Notes: generated by a model not told the origin, from the sequence alone. A stretch of DNA of 6,475 nt from Nitrososphaeraceae archaeon (GCA_021155845.1 JAJNBK010000036.1:1-6475), one strand, 5' to 3'; positions 1-5,389 are shown, numbered from the stretch's first letter. Numbers and translations are program-made.

Positions 1-7
1 ATATATA

Positions 8-571
8 ATGACGTCAGGCAAGTATTTCAATAAAGGTGTAAAAGCTCTTGATTCTCCTGATATAGGACATGTTGTAAGAGAAACTCCTGACAAGATTATA
101 GTATTTGGAGGAGGAGACGAGAGATTTGACATACCAATTTCTGAAGTCCAGCAAGTCGGTGCTAATGTTCTGATTGGTCTCAAAGTATATGATATAGTCA
201 GAAAATACAAAGTCAGTCGTAAAGAGCCACTTCCAACAAGTCGTCAAGACCCTTGGAGCTCGGCTGCAAGTCATATAGACCTTGGAGCATATGAAAAAGA
301 GTATCCCAAATCTCTATTTAATAAAGGAGTTAGAGCCAAGAACGAAGACGATGTAGGTCATGTAATGAAAGAAACAGATGACAAAATAGTAGTATTCGGT
401 CAGTCCAATTATAGGTTTGACATCCCAAAATCTCACATCATTGCAGCGGGTAGAAATGTAATTTTAGATATGGATTTTCCAGAGATATTCAAATTCCATG
501 TCGACAAAAATGCTCCATTGCCTACAGGAGAATCTGTAGATAAGATAAATGAAGAGGCATACATACCCTGA
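8..571 (+). CDS. Tandem PRC-barrel-like two-module protein (C-terminus continues in +1 frame)
   Basis: The 187-residue product consists of two homologous modules, residues 7-77 and 104-173. Each starts FNKGV, contains IGHV/VGHV, a DKI(I/V)VFG strand, RFDIP, a GxNV strand, and closes with PLPT. The two are clearly related but diverged, so this is an old internal duplication joined by a roughly 26-residue linker. The short, strand-rich pattern with the RFDIP motif resembles PRC-barrel-like domains; that is inference from pattern, and no catalytic residues are visible. There is no signal peptide or membrane segment, so it is presumably cytoplasmic. The ATG lies seven bases inside the window and no in-frame stop precedes it, so the start could be further upstream. 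The frame stops at TGA 569-571, but 22 protein-like codons follow in the +1 frame to 638. Function unknown. Confidence 0.8.
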   Translation: MTSGKYFNKGVKALDSPDIGHVVRETPDKIIVFGGGDERFDIPISEVQQVGANVLIGLKVYDIVRKYKVSRKEPLPTSRQDPWSSAASHIDLGAYEKEYPKSLFNKGVRAKNEDDVGHVMKETDDKIVVFGQSNYRFDIPKSHIIAAGRNVILDMDFPEIFKFHVDKNAPLPTGESVDKINEEAYIP

Positions 572-638
572 GTATTATCATGGGCCTAAAGAAGATAAAG
601 ATAAATCTGAATTAATACACCCAAAAAATAGAGAATAA
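566..638 (+). other. Out-of-frame C-terminal tail behind CCC-TGA
   Basis: Directly after codon CCC 566-568 the upstream gene hits TGA 569-571. Skipping one base gives GAG at 570 and then an open frame of 22 codons ending at TAA 636-638: it begins EYYHGPKEDKDK and ends SELIHPKNRE. The composition (charged, Pro and Lys-rich) suits a C-terminal tail of the preceding protein, which would then be 209 residues. CCC followed by U and a stop is the classical shape of a +1 slip, with tRNA-Pro re-pairing on CCU. A simple extra C or T (mutation or sequencing error) explains it equally well. No stimulatory RNA structure was identified. Confidence 0.55.
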
Positions 639-730
639 CAGCAATATTTGTATGTAGTAGAAATGTTAAAATAATTCATACCTTTCTTTAGTTGAATTGA
701 GTTTAGAAAAAGATCATAATTGTCGTCAAA

Positions 731-907
731 GCATTAAAAAGCACACCATTATTAAAAACACTTGAAGACATCACATATAATGGAATCGCACAGAAGAAAT
801 GAGAAATGCACAAGACTCAGAACAGAAGAGCGAACACAACAGACAAAGTATGATAGAGAGAAATAGAAACATTGCAATGGGTCTTAGATCAGATACAAAT
901 ACAATAG
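731..907 (+). pseudogene. Decayed paralogue of the gene at 2373
   Basis: Read in one frame from about 731, this stretch gives LLKTLEDITYNGIAQKK (749-799), TGA, EMH, a diverged segment, TGA-TAG (851-856), then REIETLQWVLDQIQIQ and TAG at 905-907. It matches the protein encoded at 2373, where the same order is LKALQDILHNRIMQKK, GEIH and KEIETLHWVLAKI. In the second block 9 of 12 residues from EIETL onward are identical and several differences are synonymous (ACC/ACA, CTA/TTG, GTG/GTC), which shows ancestry as protein-coding DNA. The Gly after QKK (GGA) has become TGA. Spacing between blocks differs by three whole codons, so the frame is kept. No start codon is evident. It cannot make the full protein; this is a relic of a duplicated gene. 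Confidence 0.7.
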
Positions 908-1153
908 ACCAATAGTGTTTTTGAAAAGTTATCTAAATCATATATCCTTAACTTCTCTGTACTTTTAATCTGAACATTTTGCCTTTTAATTACTATTATG
1001 ATATATGCTATATAGGGAGGTTCTAATAACTTGATAAGCAATAAAAATATGATCGTTGCGTTTAAGGTATGACAAAAAAGGAAAAGAAAAAAAAGCTTGT
1101 TTGCTCGATTATTATTATTGTGACGTTGTAATTAATTTTTTAAATATTTTAAA
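908..1153. other. AT-rich intergenic stretch
   Basis: I see no supportable gene here. A 20-codon ATG frame at 1069-1131 (+) reads as a lysine-rich run followed by a short hydrophobic stretch, but it is tiny and probably chance. The A/T runs at 1132-1161, read on the minus strand, lie at the 3' end of the 1154-1620 gene and could contribute a U-rich termination signal. Confidence 0.4.
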
Positions 1154-1620
1154 TTATTTTTTACCCACATGAGTTAATTCCATATTAATGAATTCCTGAA
1201 AGGCAGGATCAAACCATTTCTCTGTATCTATAGTTCTCCATATTTCTGCTATTGTGCCTTGTTCAAAAGCGCTTTTAACCCACCATGACCATCCATCCCA
1301 TTCATTATCACTTACAACTCCTCTTTGCCGCATATGGAAAACATGTGCAAATGTGTATAGAATATGATAAGCAAATGTTACATCTGGTGAAGAATAATTT
1401 GCTGGAATATTGCTTATTACTTTAACCAGTTCTGGTTGCTCAACCATCATTTGGGTAAGTCCATGTATATTTTCATTCAAATCATTGAGAATCTTTGTTT
1501 CTATATCTACGGATAGGGCTGCATTTGTTTCCTTGAGAAGTACAAGACTACGAACATTGTACCAATTATGCCAAGTGCTTCTCCTATGCCGAAATATTCG
1601 GCTATACCAACTTCAACCAT
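1154..1620 (-). pseudogene. Membrane-anchored conserved-type protein, split by a one-base frameshift
   Basis: On the minus strand an ATG at 1620-1618 opens a 37-codon frame ending at TAG 1509-1507. It encodes MVEVGIAEYFGIGEAL, a hydrophobic helix GIIGTMFVVLYF and the basic flank SRKQMQ. A second frame resumes without a gap as ALSVDIETKILNDLNEN and runs to the stop at 1154, adding a Trp-rich acidic domain (WDGWSWW, AEIWRTIDTEKWF). The span is 467 bases, exactly one short of 156 codons, so restoring one base near CAGCCC (about 1522-1527) yields a continuous 155-residue protein with one N-terminal membrane anchor and a C-terminal soluble domain. A stop (TGA) precedes the ATG by two codons, fixing the start. 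The longest single frame, 1154-1480, opens only with TTG and is therefore a fragment, not a separate gene. Function not recognised. Either recently inactivated or a sequencing error. Confidence 0.65.
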
Positions 1621-1742
1621 GCTTTTTCACGACAAGAGTTATTCAAATAGTTGCTCTTCAAGTTCAAAGTAAGAAACTAGATCTCTGCTAGGCATCGAGC
1701 CAAAGGATAAAAACACACTTTCATTATAGCTAGATGAAGTAG
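1621..1742. promoter_or_regulatory. Divergent intergenic region with weak TATA-like boxes
   Basis: This 122-base gap separates two divergent genes, so both promoters should lie in it. For the rightward gene at 1743, ATAAAAA (1707-1713) is centred 33 bases before the ATG, allowing a leader of a few bases. For the leftward gene at 1620, a weaker ATTTGAAT-like element (about 1642-1648) is centred about 25 bases before its ATG, as in leaderless archaeal transcripts. Both boxes diverge from the archaeal consensus TTTAWATA, so they are suggestions only. Confidence 0.3.
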
Positions 1743-1970
1743 ATGTCTATGCCTAAACTTGACCTCCATGCAGTTAACAATCCTATCGTCAAATTAGCCA
1801 TTGAAGCGATGAACGGCAGAAAGCTTTCGAAGACCGATGTAGAATTATTCAAACACCCTGAGGTCAAGTATGCAACAAGTCAACTTTTGTTTGAATGGCT
1901 GGTTAGTGAATGCAAGACGCTCTGGCAGGAGAATAGAGCTAGTCGCTTCAAGCGTATGTATGGCTATTAA
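1743..1970 (+). CDS. Small basic alpha-helical protein, 75 residues, unknown function
   Basis: The intact frame starts at ATG 1743 (a second ATG two codons later is also possible) and ends at TAA 1968-1970. The product looks like a compact soluble helical protein: residues 14-25 (PIVKLAIEAMNG), 31-38 and 41-62 form amphipathic helices with a conserved-looking aromatic core (LLFEWL, LWQ), ending in a basic Tyr-rich tail (RFKRMYGY). There is one Cys, no membrane segment and no signal peptide. It diverges from the broken membrane gene at 1154-1620 and is followed by a T-run. Its even, protein-like composition supports a real gene. No family was recognised and no function is proposed. Confidence 0.65.
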   Translation: MSMPKLDLHAVNNPIVKLAIEAMNGRKLSKTDVELFKHPEVKYATSQLLFEWLVSECKTLWQENRASRFKRMYGY

Positions 1971-1973
1971 ATC

Positions 1974-2000
1974 GATTTTTTGTTGATATCTTTACGCTAA
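1974..2000 (+). terminator. Possible U-rich archaeal terminator
   Basis: A run of six or more T (ATTTTTTGTTGAT, from 1975) begins about five bases after the stop codon of the 75-residue gene. Archaeal intrinsic termination needs mainly a U-rich tract rather than a strong hairpin, and none is visible here. Assignment by position and composition only. Confidence 0.3.
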
Positions 2001-2008
2001 TTATTAAC
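2000..2008 (+). promoter_or_regulatory. TATA-like box for the gene at 2027
   Basis: TTATTAA at 2001-2007 is centred about 23 bases upstream of the ATG at 2027. This fits a leaderless archaeal promoter, and the same heptamer appears (on the other strand) 26 bases ahead of the gene at 3942. Confidence 0.35.
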
Positions 2009-2026
2009 ATTTTTTACAACAAACGT

Positions 2027-2251
2027 ATGAAGGTAATCCTATCACAAATGATAACAAAATTTTCCCCAGATAATATGGATGAACAGTTAGGTTATTTGCC
2101 TTCATGTATTTCATCATCTTCTAAATATAATACATATGACAACTGCCCTGGTTTTATCTATCTAGGGTTTGGCAGGTCTGGGGTTCCAAGAAATGAAGGG
2201 TTTGAGACAACCCAGTACAAATTGCGGTGTTCATGCCGATGCCACAAGTGA
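2027..2251 (+). CDS. Small protein with C-terminal CxCxCH motif
   Basis: This 74-codon frame runs from ATG 2027 to TGA 2249-2251. Its most notable part is the end: residues 68-73 read CSCRCH, a compact cluster of three Cys and one His that could bind a metal such as zinc or copper, or take part in redox chemistry. Two further Cys sit at 27 and 40. The middle (YDNCPGFIYLGFGRSG) is rich in aromatic residues and Gly. There is no membrane segment. A TTATTAA box at the right distance upstream supports a real, leaderless transcript. The gene stands alone, followed by a small inverted repeat. An internal ATG at codon 17 could be the true start. Not recognised; the short length leaves some doubt that it is coding. 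Confidence 0.5.
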   Translation: MKVILSQMITKFSPDNMDEQLGYLPSCISSSSKYNTYDNCPGFIYLGFGRSGVPRNEGFETTQYKLRCSCRCHK

Positions 2252-2252
2252 T

Positions 2253-2273
2253 TGATTAATTGACTGATTAATT
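2253..2273. repeat. Nine-base direct repeat TGATTAATT, period 12
   Basis: TGATTAATT occurs at 2253-2261 and again at 2265-2273, just behind the stop codon of the CxCxCH gene. Probably low-complexity intergenic DNA; no function is inferred. Confidence 0.5.
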
Positions 2274-2280
2274 AAAAAAG

Positions 2281-2310
2281 AGAGATAAAGATATCTCTTC
2301 CTCCCTCTCC
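2281..2310 (+). terminator. Hairpin AGAGATA-AAGA-TATCTCT with pyrimidine tract
   Basis: A perfect 7-bp stem (2281-2287 with 2292-2298) and four-base loop is followed by a C/T-rich tract. It lies about 30 bases after the 2027 gene and about 75 before the next ATG. It could end the upstream transcript, although the tract is CT-rich rather than a clean U-run. The stem is AT-rich and weak. Confidence 0.3.
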
Positions 2311-2341
2311 CAGTCTCTTCCTGGTGTTCTAATTCTTATTA

Positions 2342-2349
2342 TCTATATC
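2342..2349 (+). promoter_or_regulatory. TATA-like box for the gene at 2373
   Basis: TCTATAT at 2342-2348 is centred about 28 bases before ATG 2373, suitable for a leaderless start. A better match to the consensus, CTTAAATATA at 2361-2370, is too close to the ATG: it would place the transcript start inside the gene, with the next in-frame ATG only at codon 33. Confidence 0.3.
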
Positions 2350-2372
2350 GATATGTCGAGCTTAAATATAAT

Positions 2373-2708
2373 ATGAATGAGTCATCTACTGCTACAACTG
2401 CAGCAGCATTATCAAAAGAAGAACAATCAGCATTAAAAGCACTCCAGGACATACTGCATAATAGAATCATGCAAAAGAAAGGAGAGATTCATGAGTCTCA
2501 TAGTGAAGTATATACAGGTAGCCTGTCAAAAGAGATAGAAACCCTACATTGGGTGTTAGCGAAGATACTAACGCTCAAAAGAGAATATACAACTCTAAAC
2601 TCTAGAAGCAACAACAAAAACAGCAATATCAGCAGGGAAGAAGTGAATCAAACAAGGAGGGGAAGAAGAAGAACTACTACTGTTACTACTAAGAAGGAAC
2701 AGGTTTAA
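2373..2708 (+). CDS. Charged coiled-coil-like protein, probably C-terminally truncated by frameshift
   Basis: The frame encodes 111 residues. Residues 1-13 are Ser/Thr/Ala-rich. Residues 14-70 (LSKEEQSALKALQDIL, RIMQKKGEIHESHSEVYTG, SLSKEIETLHWVLAKI) form amphipathic, strongly charged helices likely to make a coiled coil or helical bundle. Residues 71-111 degenerate into an Asn/Ser/Thr/Arg-rich tail that looks unlike folded protein. A relic paralogue lies at 731-907, showing that residues 21-66 are the conserved core of a duplicated family. Immediately behind, frame 2 encodes LTKSITESEEYQEIVDRSI to TGA 2792-2794. One added G in CAG-GTT joins the frames and gives 140 residues. No membrane segment or catalytic motif. 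Function not recognised. Confidence 0.6.
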   Translation: MNESSTATTAAALSKEEQSALKALQDILHNRIMQKKGEIHESHSEVYTGSLSKEIETLHWVLAKILTLKREYTTLNSRSNNKNSNISREEVNQTRRGRRRTTTVTTKKEQV

Positions 2709-2794
2709 CAAAATCTATAACAGAGTCAGAAGAATATCAAGAGATAGTAGATCGGTCGATTAACCAAGGAGAGGATGAGGGTATTTCAATATGA
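2693..2794 (+). other. Probable displaced C-terminus of the 2373 gene
   Basis: After a stop in this frame at 2690-2692, codons run EGTGLTKSITESEEYQ, then EIVDRSINQGEDEGISI, ending at TGA 2792-2794. The acidic helical composition resembles the conserved core of the upstream protein rather than its low-complexity tail, and the stretch has no start codon of its own. A single-base deletion in AGGTTT near 2702-2704 would account for the displacement. Confidence 0.45.
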
Positions 2795-2797
2795 CAC

Positions 2798-3125
2798 TTG
2801 GATTTCCAAAAGCAACTATTAACCGTAGATATTGATATAGCAGACTTGTATAGTGAGGACATTCCGTTTTATCTTAATGCAGTTGTATTTGACAATATAG
2901 CAGTAGCATCAGCGGAAGAATAGTATTAGTGAATTTCGAAACTATAAATTTTGAAAGTCATGAGGAGAAAGATCAGTCTTTGTAGCAAGATGGGTCGGTG
3001 CAGGATACGATGGTTCTATTTTGGTTTTCATTGATTGCATTTGTTTCTATCTGCTCCTTCAGAGCCTCTCCCGAGTTTCGGGTCTCTTGGTTAATATCTC
3101 AGTTATCATTAACTACTACATGTGA
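2798..3125 (+). pseudogene. Apparent decayed coding sequence in three successive frames
   Basis: Protein-like text passes through three frames. Frame 2 (2798-2923): LDFQKQLLTVDIDIADLYSE, then DIPFYLNAVVFDNIAVASAEE and TAG. Frame 1 (from about 2920 to TAG 2983-2985): IVLVNFETINFESHEEKDQS. Frame 0 (from about 2979 to TGA 3123-3125): FVARWVGAGYDGSILVFIDC followed by a hydrophobic stretch. Each switch is the same type, consistent with one missing base each time. A 63-codon frame opening with GTG at 2998 overlaps the last part and is probably only a shadow. No start codon is obvious (TTG at 2798 is possible) and no family was recognised. The last hydrophobic part may be non-coding, since T-rich DNA always reads as hydrophobic. 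Confidence 0.35.
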
Positions 3126-3369
3126 ACTATATTATAAAACAAATAGGGCCAAGGTGTCTATTATAATGAAGATAATGATCATGAAATAGTCAATAAATAG
3201 GTCAAAAGACCAATCTTGACAGACAGAATATGCTTAGACAATGTTCAGAAGTATTTTGCAGTGTAGCCTTGTTGTCTTTCTCAGTATTTTATAAGATGAT
3301 TGATTAGATCACAACTTTTACTATAGAATTCCTTCATCTACAAGATTTAAGCTTAAAAAGTAGCATATG
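3126..3369. other. Intergenic stretch without recognisable gene
   Basis: No frame of interest was found on either strand. It contains a tiny hairpin GGTC-AAAA-GACC at 3200-3211 and an A-run at 3354-3358, which on the minus strand is a short U-tract behind the gene ending at 3370 and could serve in its termination. Both are weak. Confidence 0.35.
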
Positions 3370-3942
3370 TCATACATTTTTTGGGTATAACCATCGTCGC
3401 ATCAATATACTCAACAGAGGCATTGCTAAATAGGTAAGACCGATCACTAATATTATATTCATAAACAAATTAAAAAGCAATGGATTTTGTCCTAAGAAAA
3501 AACTGAGAATATATTGTGCCAGCGAGCTGATGCAGTATGCTCCAATGAATGCAACTATTGCCATTTTCCATTTAGGAGGAGCAACTATAGCTTTCGAGTC
3601 TGGTAGAGTAAACCATGTCTCCATACCAGTAGCTTTCTGTAAATATGGAGTAGAGTAATTGTTTACTTCTTCTATTAGCTTGTGCAATTCTTCTGAATTT
3701 TCCCATGCATCAAGAGAGGTCTTGTCTCTAAATCTGTGAATTATATGTCTTATGGCTGCTGAATCGGTGCTTCCTTCCATAATTGTTGTTGTTCCTAGGT
3801 ACCCAGGTACTTTCCTCCCTAACATCAAAAAGCGTCTAAGCCAGTCATCATAATCCTTCTCACAACCAGGTTTTATCTTCCTATTAACAACTACAGTAAC
3901 TTCTTTTGAGGCATGCTCGCCACCTTGGCTTTCACCACTCAT
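3370..3942 (-). CDS. Antibiotic biosynthesis monooxygenase (ABM) domain protein with two C-terminal membrane helices
   Basis: The 190-residue protein has an N-terminal dimeric alpha/beta-barrel ABM domain (about 14-112): a first strand VTVVVNRKIKPG, helix EKDYDDWLRRFL, the family signature VPGYLG (46-50), a second strand HIIHRFRD, helix DAWENSEELHKLIEEV, and a closing GMETWFTLP. A linker rich in Pro and Lys leads to membrane helices at about 126-149 and 156-181, ending in a basic MRRWLYP tail. This layout matches the COG3224-type fusion of ABM and membrane segments. ABM enzymes typically act as cofactor-free monooxygenases on aromatic or quinone-like compounds; whether this one is catalytic is unknown. 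The ABM part probably sits on the cytoplasmic face. The start ATG has a TTATTAA box 26 bases upstream. It stands as a single gene, about 290 bases behind the dehydrogenase. Confidence 0.85.
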   Translation of the reverse strand: MSGESQGGEHASKEVTVVVNRKIKPGCEKDYDDWLRRFLMLGRKVPGYLGTTTIMEGSTDSAAIRHIIHRFRDKTSLDAWENSEELHKLIEEVNNYSTPYLQKATGMETWFTLPDSKAIVAPPKWKMAIVAFIGAYCISSLAQYILSFFLGQNPLLFNLFMNIILVIGLTYLAMPLLSILMRRWLYPKNV

Positions 3943-4231
3943 TATTAAAATAGGGGGAGAGAAGTTAATAACTCAAACTGGATAAGTTACCTTCCAGATT
4001 TGTAATTGTTTATCTCAACACCTATACACAACACAATAGTATTACAAGATGTCTTCTTAACGAATATAATACTACAGGTCTGGTAAGATACCATACAATT
4101 TTTTTGGACATGATTTTGACTAATTTTCTATCATTATTAGTTCTTGGCAACGTTCTATCTTCATTATCGTTTTTGATATCATAATTTTGCTTATTGATTA
4201 CACAATATGCTACATTACTTTTATTCAATGA
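3943..4231. other. Intergenic region between the two minus-strand enzyme genes
   Basis: Apart from the promoter-like box at 3965-3971, no supportable gene is seen. A 68-codon minus-strand frame (4022-4228) begins with TTG three bases behind the dehydrogenase stop, but its composition is not protein-like and it is treated as chance. Confidence 0.45.
3965..3971 (-). promoter_or_regulatory. TATA-like box for the ABM-membrane protein
   Basis: Read on the minus strand this is TTATTAA, centred 26 bases before the ATG at 3942, the spacing expected when transcription starts at or next to the start codon. The absence of a Shine-Dalgarno sequence directly ahead of the ATG agrees with a leaderless mRNA. 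Confidence 0.4.
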
Positions 4232-5248
4232 CTATATGTCACTATTGATATCTAATAGAATTCTGCCATCTCTTTCTTTTGCAAATAATGCTTGTAAAGC
4301 TTCTCTTGCATTTTCAAGTTTGAATCTCTTCCAAACTCTGACTTTGAGTTCTTTGGACATATCGATAATCTCTCTGAAATCTTTTCTTGTGCCACCAGTA
4401 GAGCCTATTAGCTTTATTTGCTTAGAATATAAGGATTGAACATTTAATTTCACATCTGCACCAGTTAGACCTCCAAATGCTACCCACCTACCATTAACAC
4501 CAACACACAAAAAGCTATTCTCCCATGTACTTACACCAAGAGAATTTAAAACAACATCTGCCATTTTTCCTTGAGTAATATCTTTCACTTGCTCGACTAC
4601 TTTATCGTAATCACTAATAATATAATCTGCTCCAAAATCATTTTTTATCCAGTTATCCTTAGAAATTGCGATAACCTTTGCTCCCATTTTCTTTCCAAAT
4701 TGGGTTGCCATTGTACCTGTATTTCCCGAGGCACCAAAAATTACCAAAAATTCATTTAATTTTAGTGACGCTTCTTTTAGTGCATGATACGGTGTTATAG
4801 TAGTTGTAGCAAGACTTGCTGCTACATCCCATTGTACATAATTAGGTATTTTAAAGACATTTTTTTCTGAAGCGGCAATATAATCTGCAAAACCACCATT
4901 AGTATTCACACCCATTATTCCACCATTTCTGCATAACATTTCATATCCATTAAGGCACATATCACATGTCCCATCAAATGTTCTGTTATAGAGAACCACT
5001 TTGTCACCTTCCCTTAAAGCTGTTACATGTTTTCCTACCTTTTCTATTATTCCAGTCACTTCTGCTCCAGGAATATGTGGTAATGGTTTAATTCCCACTG
5101 CATTAGATACTGTAAAATAATCGATAGGATTCACACCTGCAGCCTTTATTTTTATTAATACATCATGATCTGTTATAGTTGGTTGTTCTACATCTTCTTT
5201 TATGTTTAAGTACTCTAGACCTTGTCTTTCGAAAATAGCTGCTCTCAT
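4232..5248 (-). CDS. Zinc-containing medium-chain dehydrogenase/reductase, quinone-oxidoreductase-like
   Basis: The 338 residues have the full length of the MDR (alcohol dehydrogenase) superfamily. An N-terminal GroES-like domain (1 to about 130) contains AGVNPIDYF (37-45), LPHIPGAEVTG (56-66) and GDKV (81-84). A structural-zinc lobe follows with D92, C95, C98 and C106. The Rossmann domain carries GASGNTG (172-178) for NAD(P)H, with second-strand end VIAISK. The usual catalytic-zinc ligands are replaced: N40 instead of Cys, A62 instead of His in the GHE motif, and Thr near 148 instead of the third ligand. In established families this points to a zinc-independent NAD(P)H quinone or enone reductase, while the structural zinc is retained. 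Cytoplasmic; substrate unknown. ATG 5248 is preferred because MRAAIFERQG is a canonical MDR start and a TATA-like box lies 30 bases upstream. Confidence 0.88.
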   Translation of the reverse strand: MRAAIFERQGLEYLNIKEDVEQPTITDHDVLIKIKAAGVNPIDYFTVSNAVGIKPLPHIPGAEVTGIIEKVGKHVTALREGDKVVLYNRTFDGTCDMCLNGYEMLCRNGGIMGVNTNGGFADYIAASEKNVFKIPNYVQWDVAASLATTTITPYHALKEASLKLNEFLVIFGASGNTGTMATQFGKKMGAKVIAISKDNWIKNDFGADYIISDYDKVVEQVKDITQGKMADVVLNSLGVSTWENSFLCVGVNGRWVAFGGLTGADVKLNVQSLYSKQIKLIGSTGGTRKDFREIIDMSKELKVRVWKRFKLENAREALQALFAKERDGRILLDINSDI

Positions 5249-5266
5249 GTATTATTATTTGTCCTC

Positions 5267-5389
5267 TCACATAGTATTAAAGAAGATGAGTTGTAGTATG
5301 CATGGATGGCGTATGTTCTCAGACTTCTTAAACACGTCTAGATATAGAATTCGCATTTGCTTTTCGCTCGGAGAGCCTCTTGATTTCAT
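5267..5389 (-). CDS. Possible 40-residue basic mini-protein upstream of the dehydrogenase
   Basis: A minus-strand frame from ATG 5389 to TGA 5269-5267 encodes 40 residues beginning MKSRGSPSEKQMRILYLDVF and continuing KKSENIRHPCILQLIF. The first half is basic and well mixed, more protein-like than neighbouring chance frames, and the frame ends 18 bases before the dehydrogenase start. It could be a small co-transcribed gene, the remnant of a larger one, or chance. The overlap of its end with the presumed dehydrogenase TATA box argues against a fixed operon. Not recognised. Confidence 0.3.
   Translation of the reverse strand: MKSRGSPSEKQMRILYLDVFKKSENIRHPCILQLIFFNTM
5275..5281 (-). promoter_or_regulatory. 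TATA-like box for the dehydrogenase
   Basis: On the minus strand the sequence reads TTTAATA, close to the archaeal TATA consensus TTTAWATA, centred about 30 bases before the ATG at 5248. This would give a leader of only a few bases. It overlaps the last codons of a small minus-strand frame (5267-5389). Confidence 0.4.

Noticed and set aside
14..274. 86-codon minus-strand frame
   Set aside because: Antisense shadow of the well-supported two-module gene; its composition has no protein pattern.
1154..1480. Separate 108-residue soluble gene starting at 1480
   Set aside because: It opens only with TTG, and the coding text continues upstream without interruption (ALSVDIETKILNDL), so it is the 3' part of a longer gene.
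1507..1620. Alternative minus-strand frame with aromatic/Arg-rich text (HRRSTWHNWYNVRS) as the true N-terminus of the split gene
   Set aside because: It is already in frame with the soluble part, but has no start codon and looks like the usual shadow of a hydrophobic helix. The ATG frame with a clean membrane segment is preferred, though not proven.
1410..1691. 93-codon plus-strand frame
   Set aside because: Opposite strand of the split membrane gene and its promoter region; Leu/Ser/Arg-rich text typical of an antisense reading.
3070..3082. Hairpin CCCGA-GTT-TCGGG as terminator
   Set aside because: Only a 5-bp stem without a following U-run, and it lies inside apparent coding text.
2998..3189. 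63-codon plus-strand frame starting with GTG
   Set aside because: Hydrophobic through T-richness, and it overlaps a better candidate in another frame (ARWVGAGYDGS); no support as a gene.
4022..4228. 68-codon minus-strand frame directly behind the dehydrogenase
   Set aside because: Starts with TTG, has no motif, and has a low-complexity Asn/Lys/Asp-rich beginning expected from AT-rich intergenic DNA.
4194..4439. 81-codon plus-strand frame
   Set aside because: Antisense to the end of the dehydrogenase.
4571..4759. 62-codon plus-strand frame
   Set aside because: Antisense to the Rossmann domain of the dehydrogenase.
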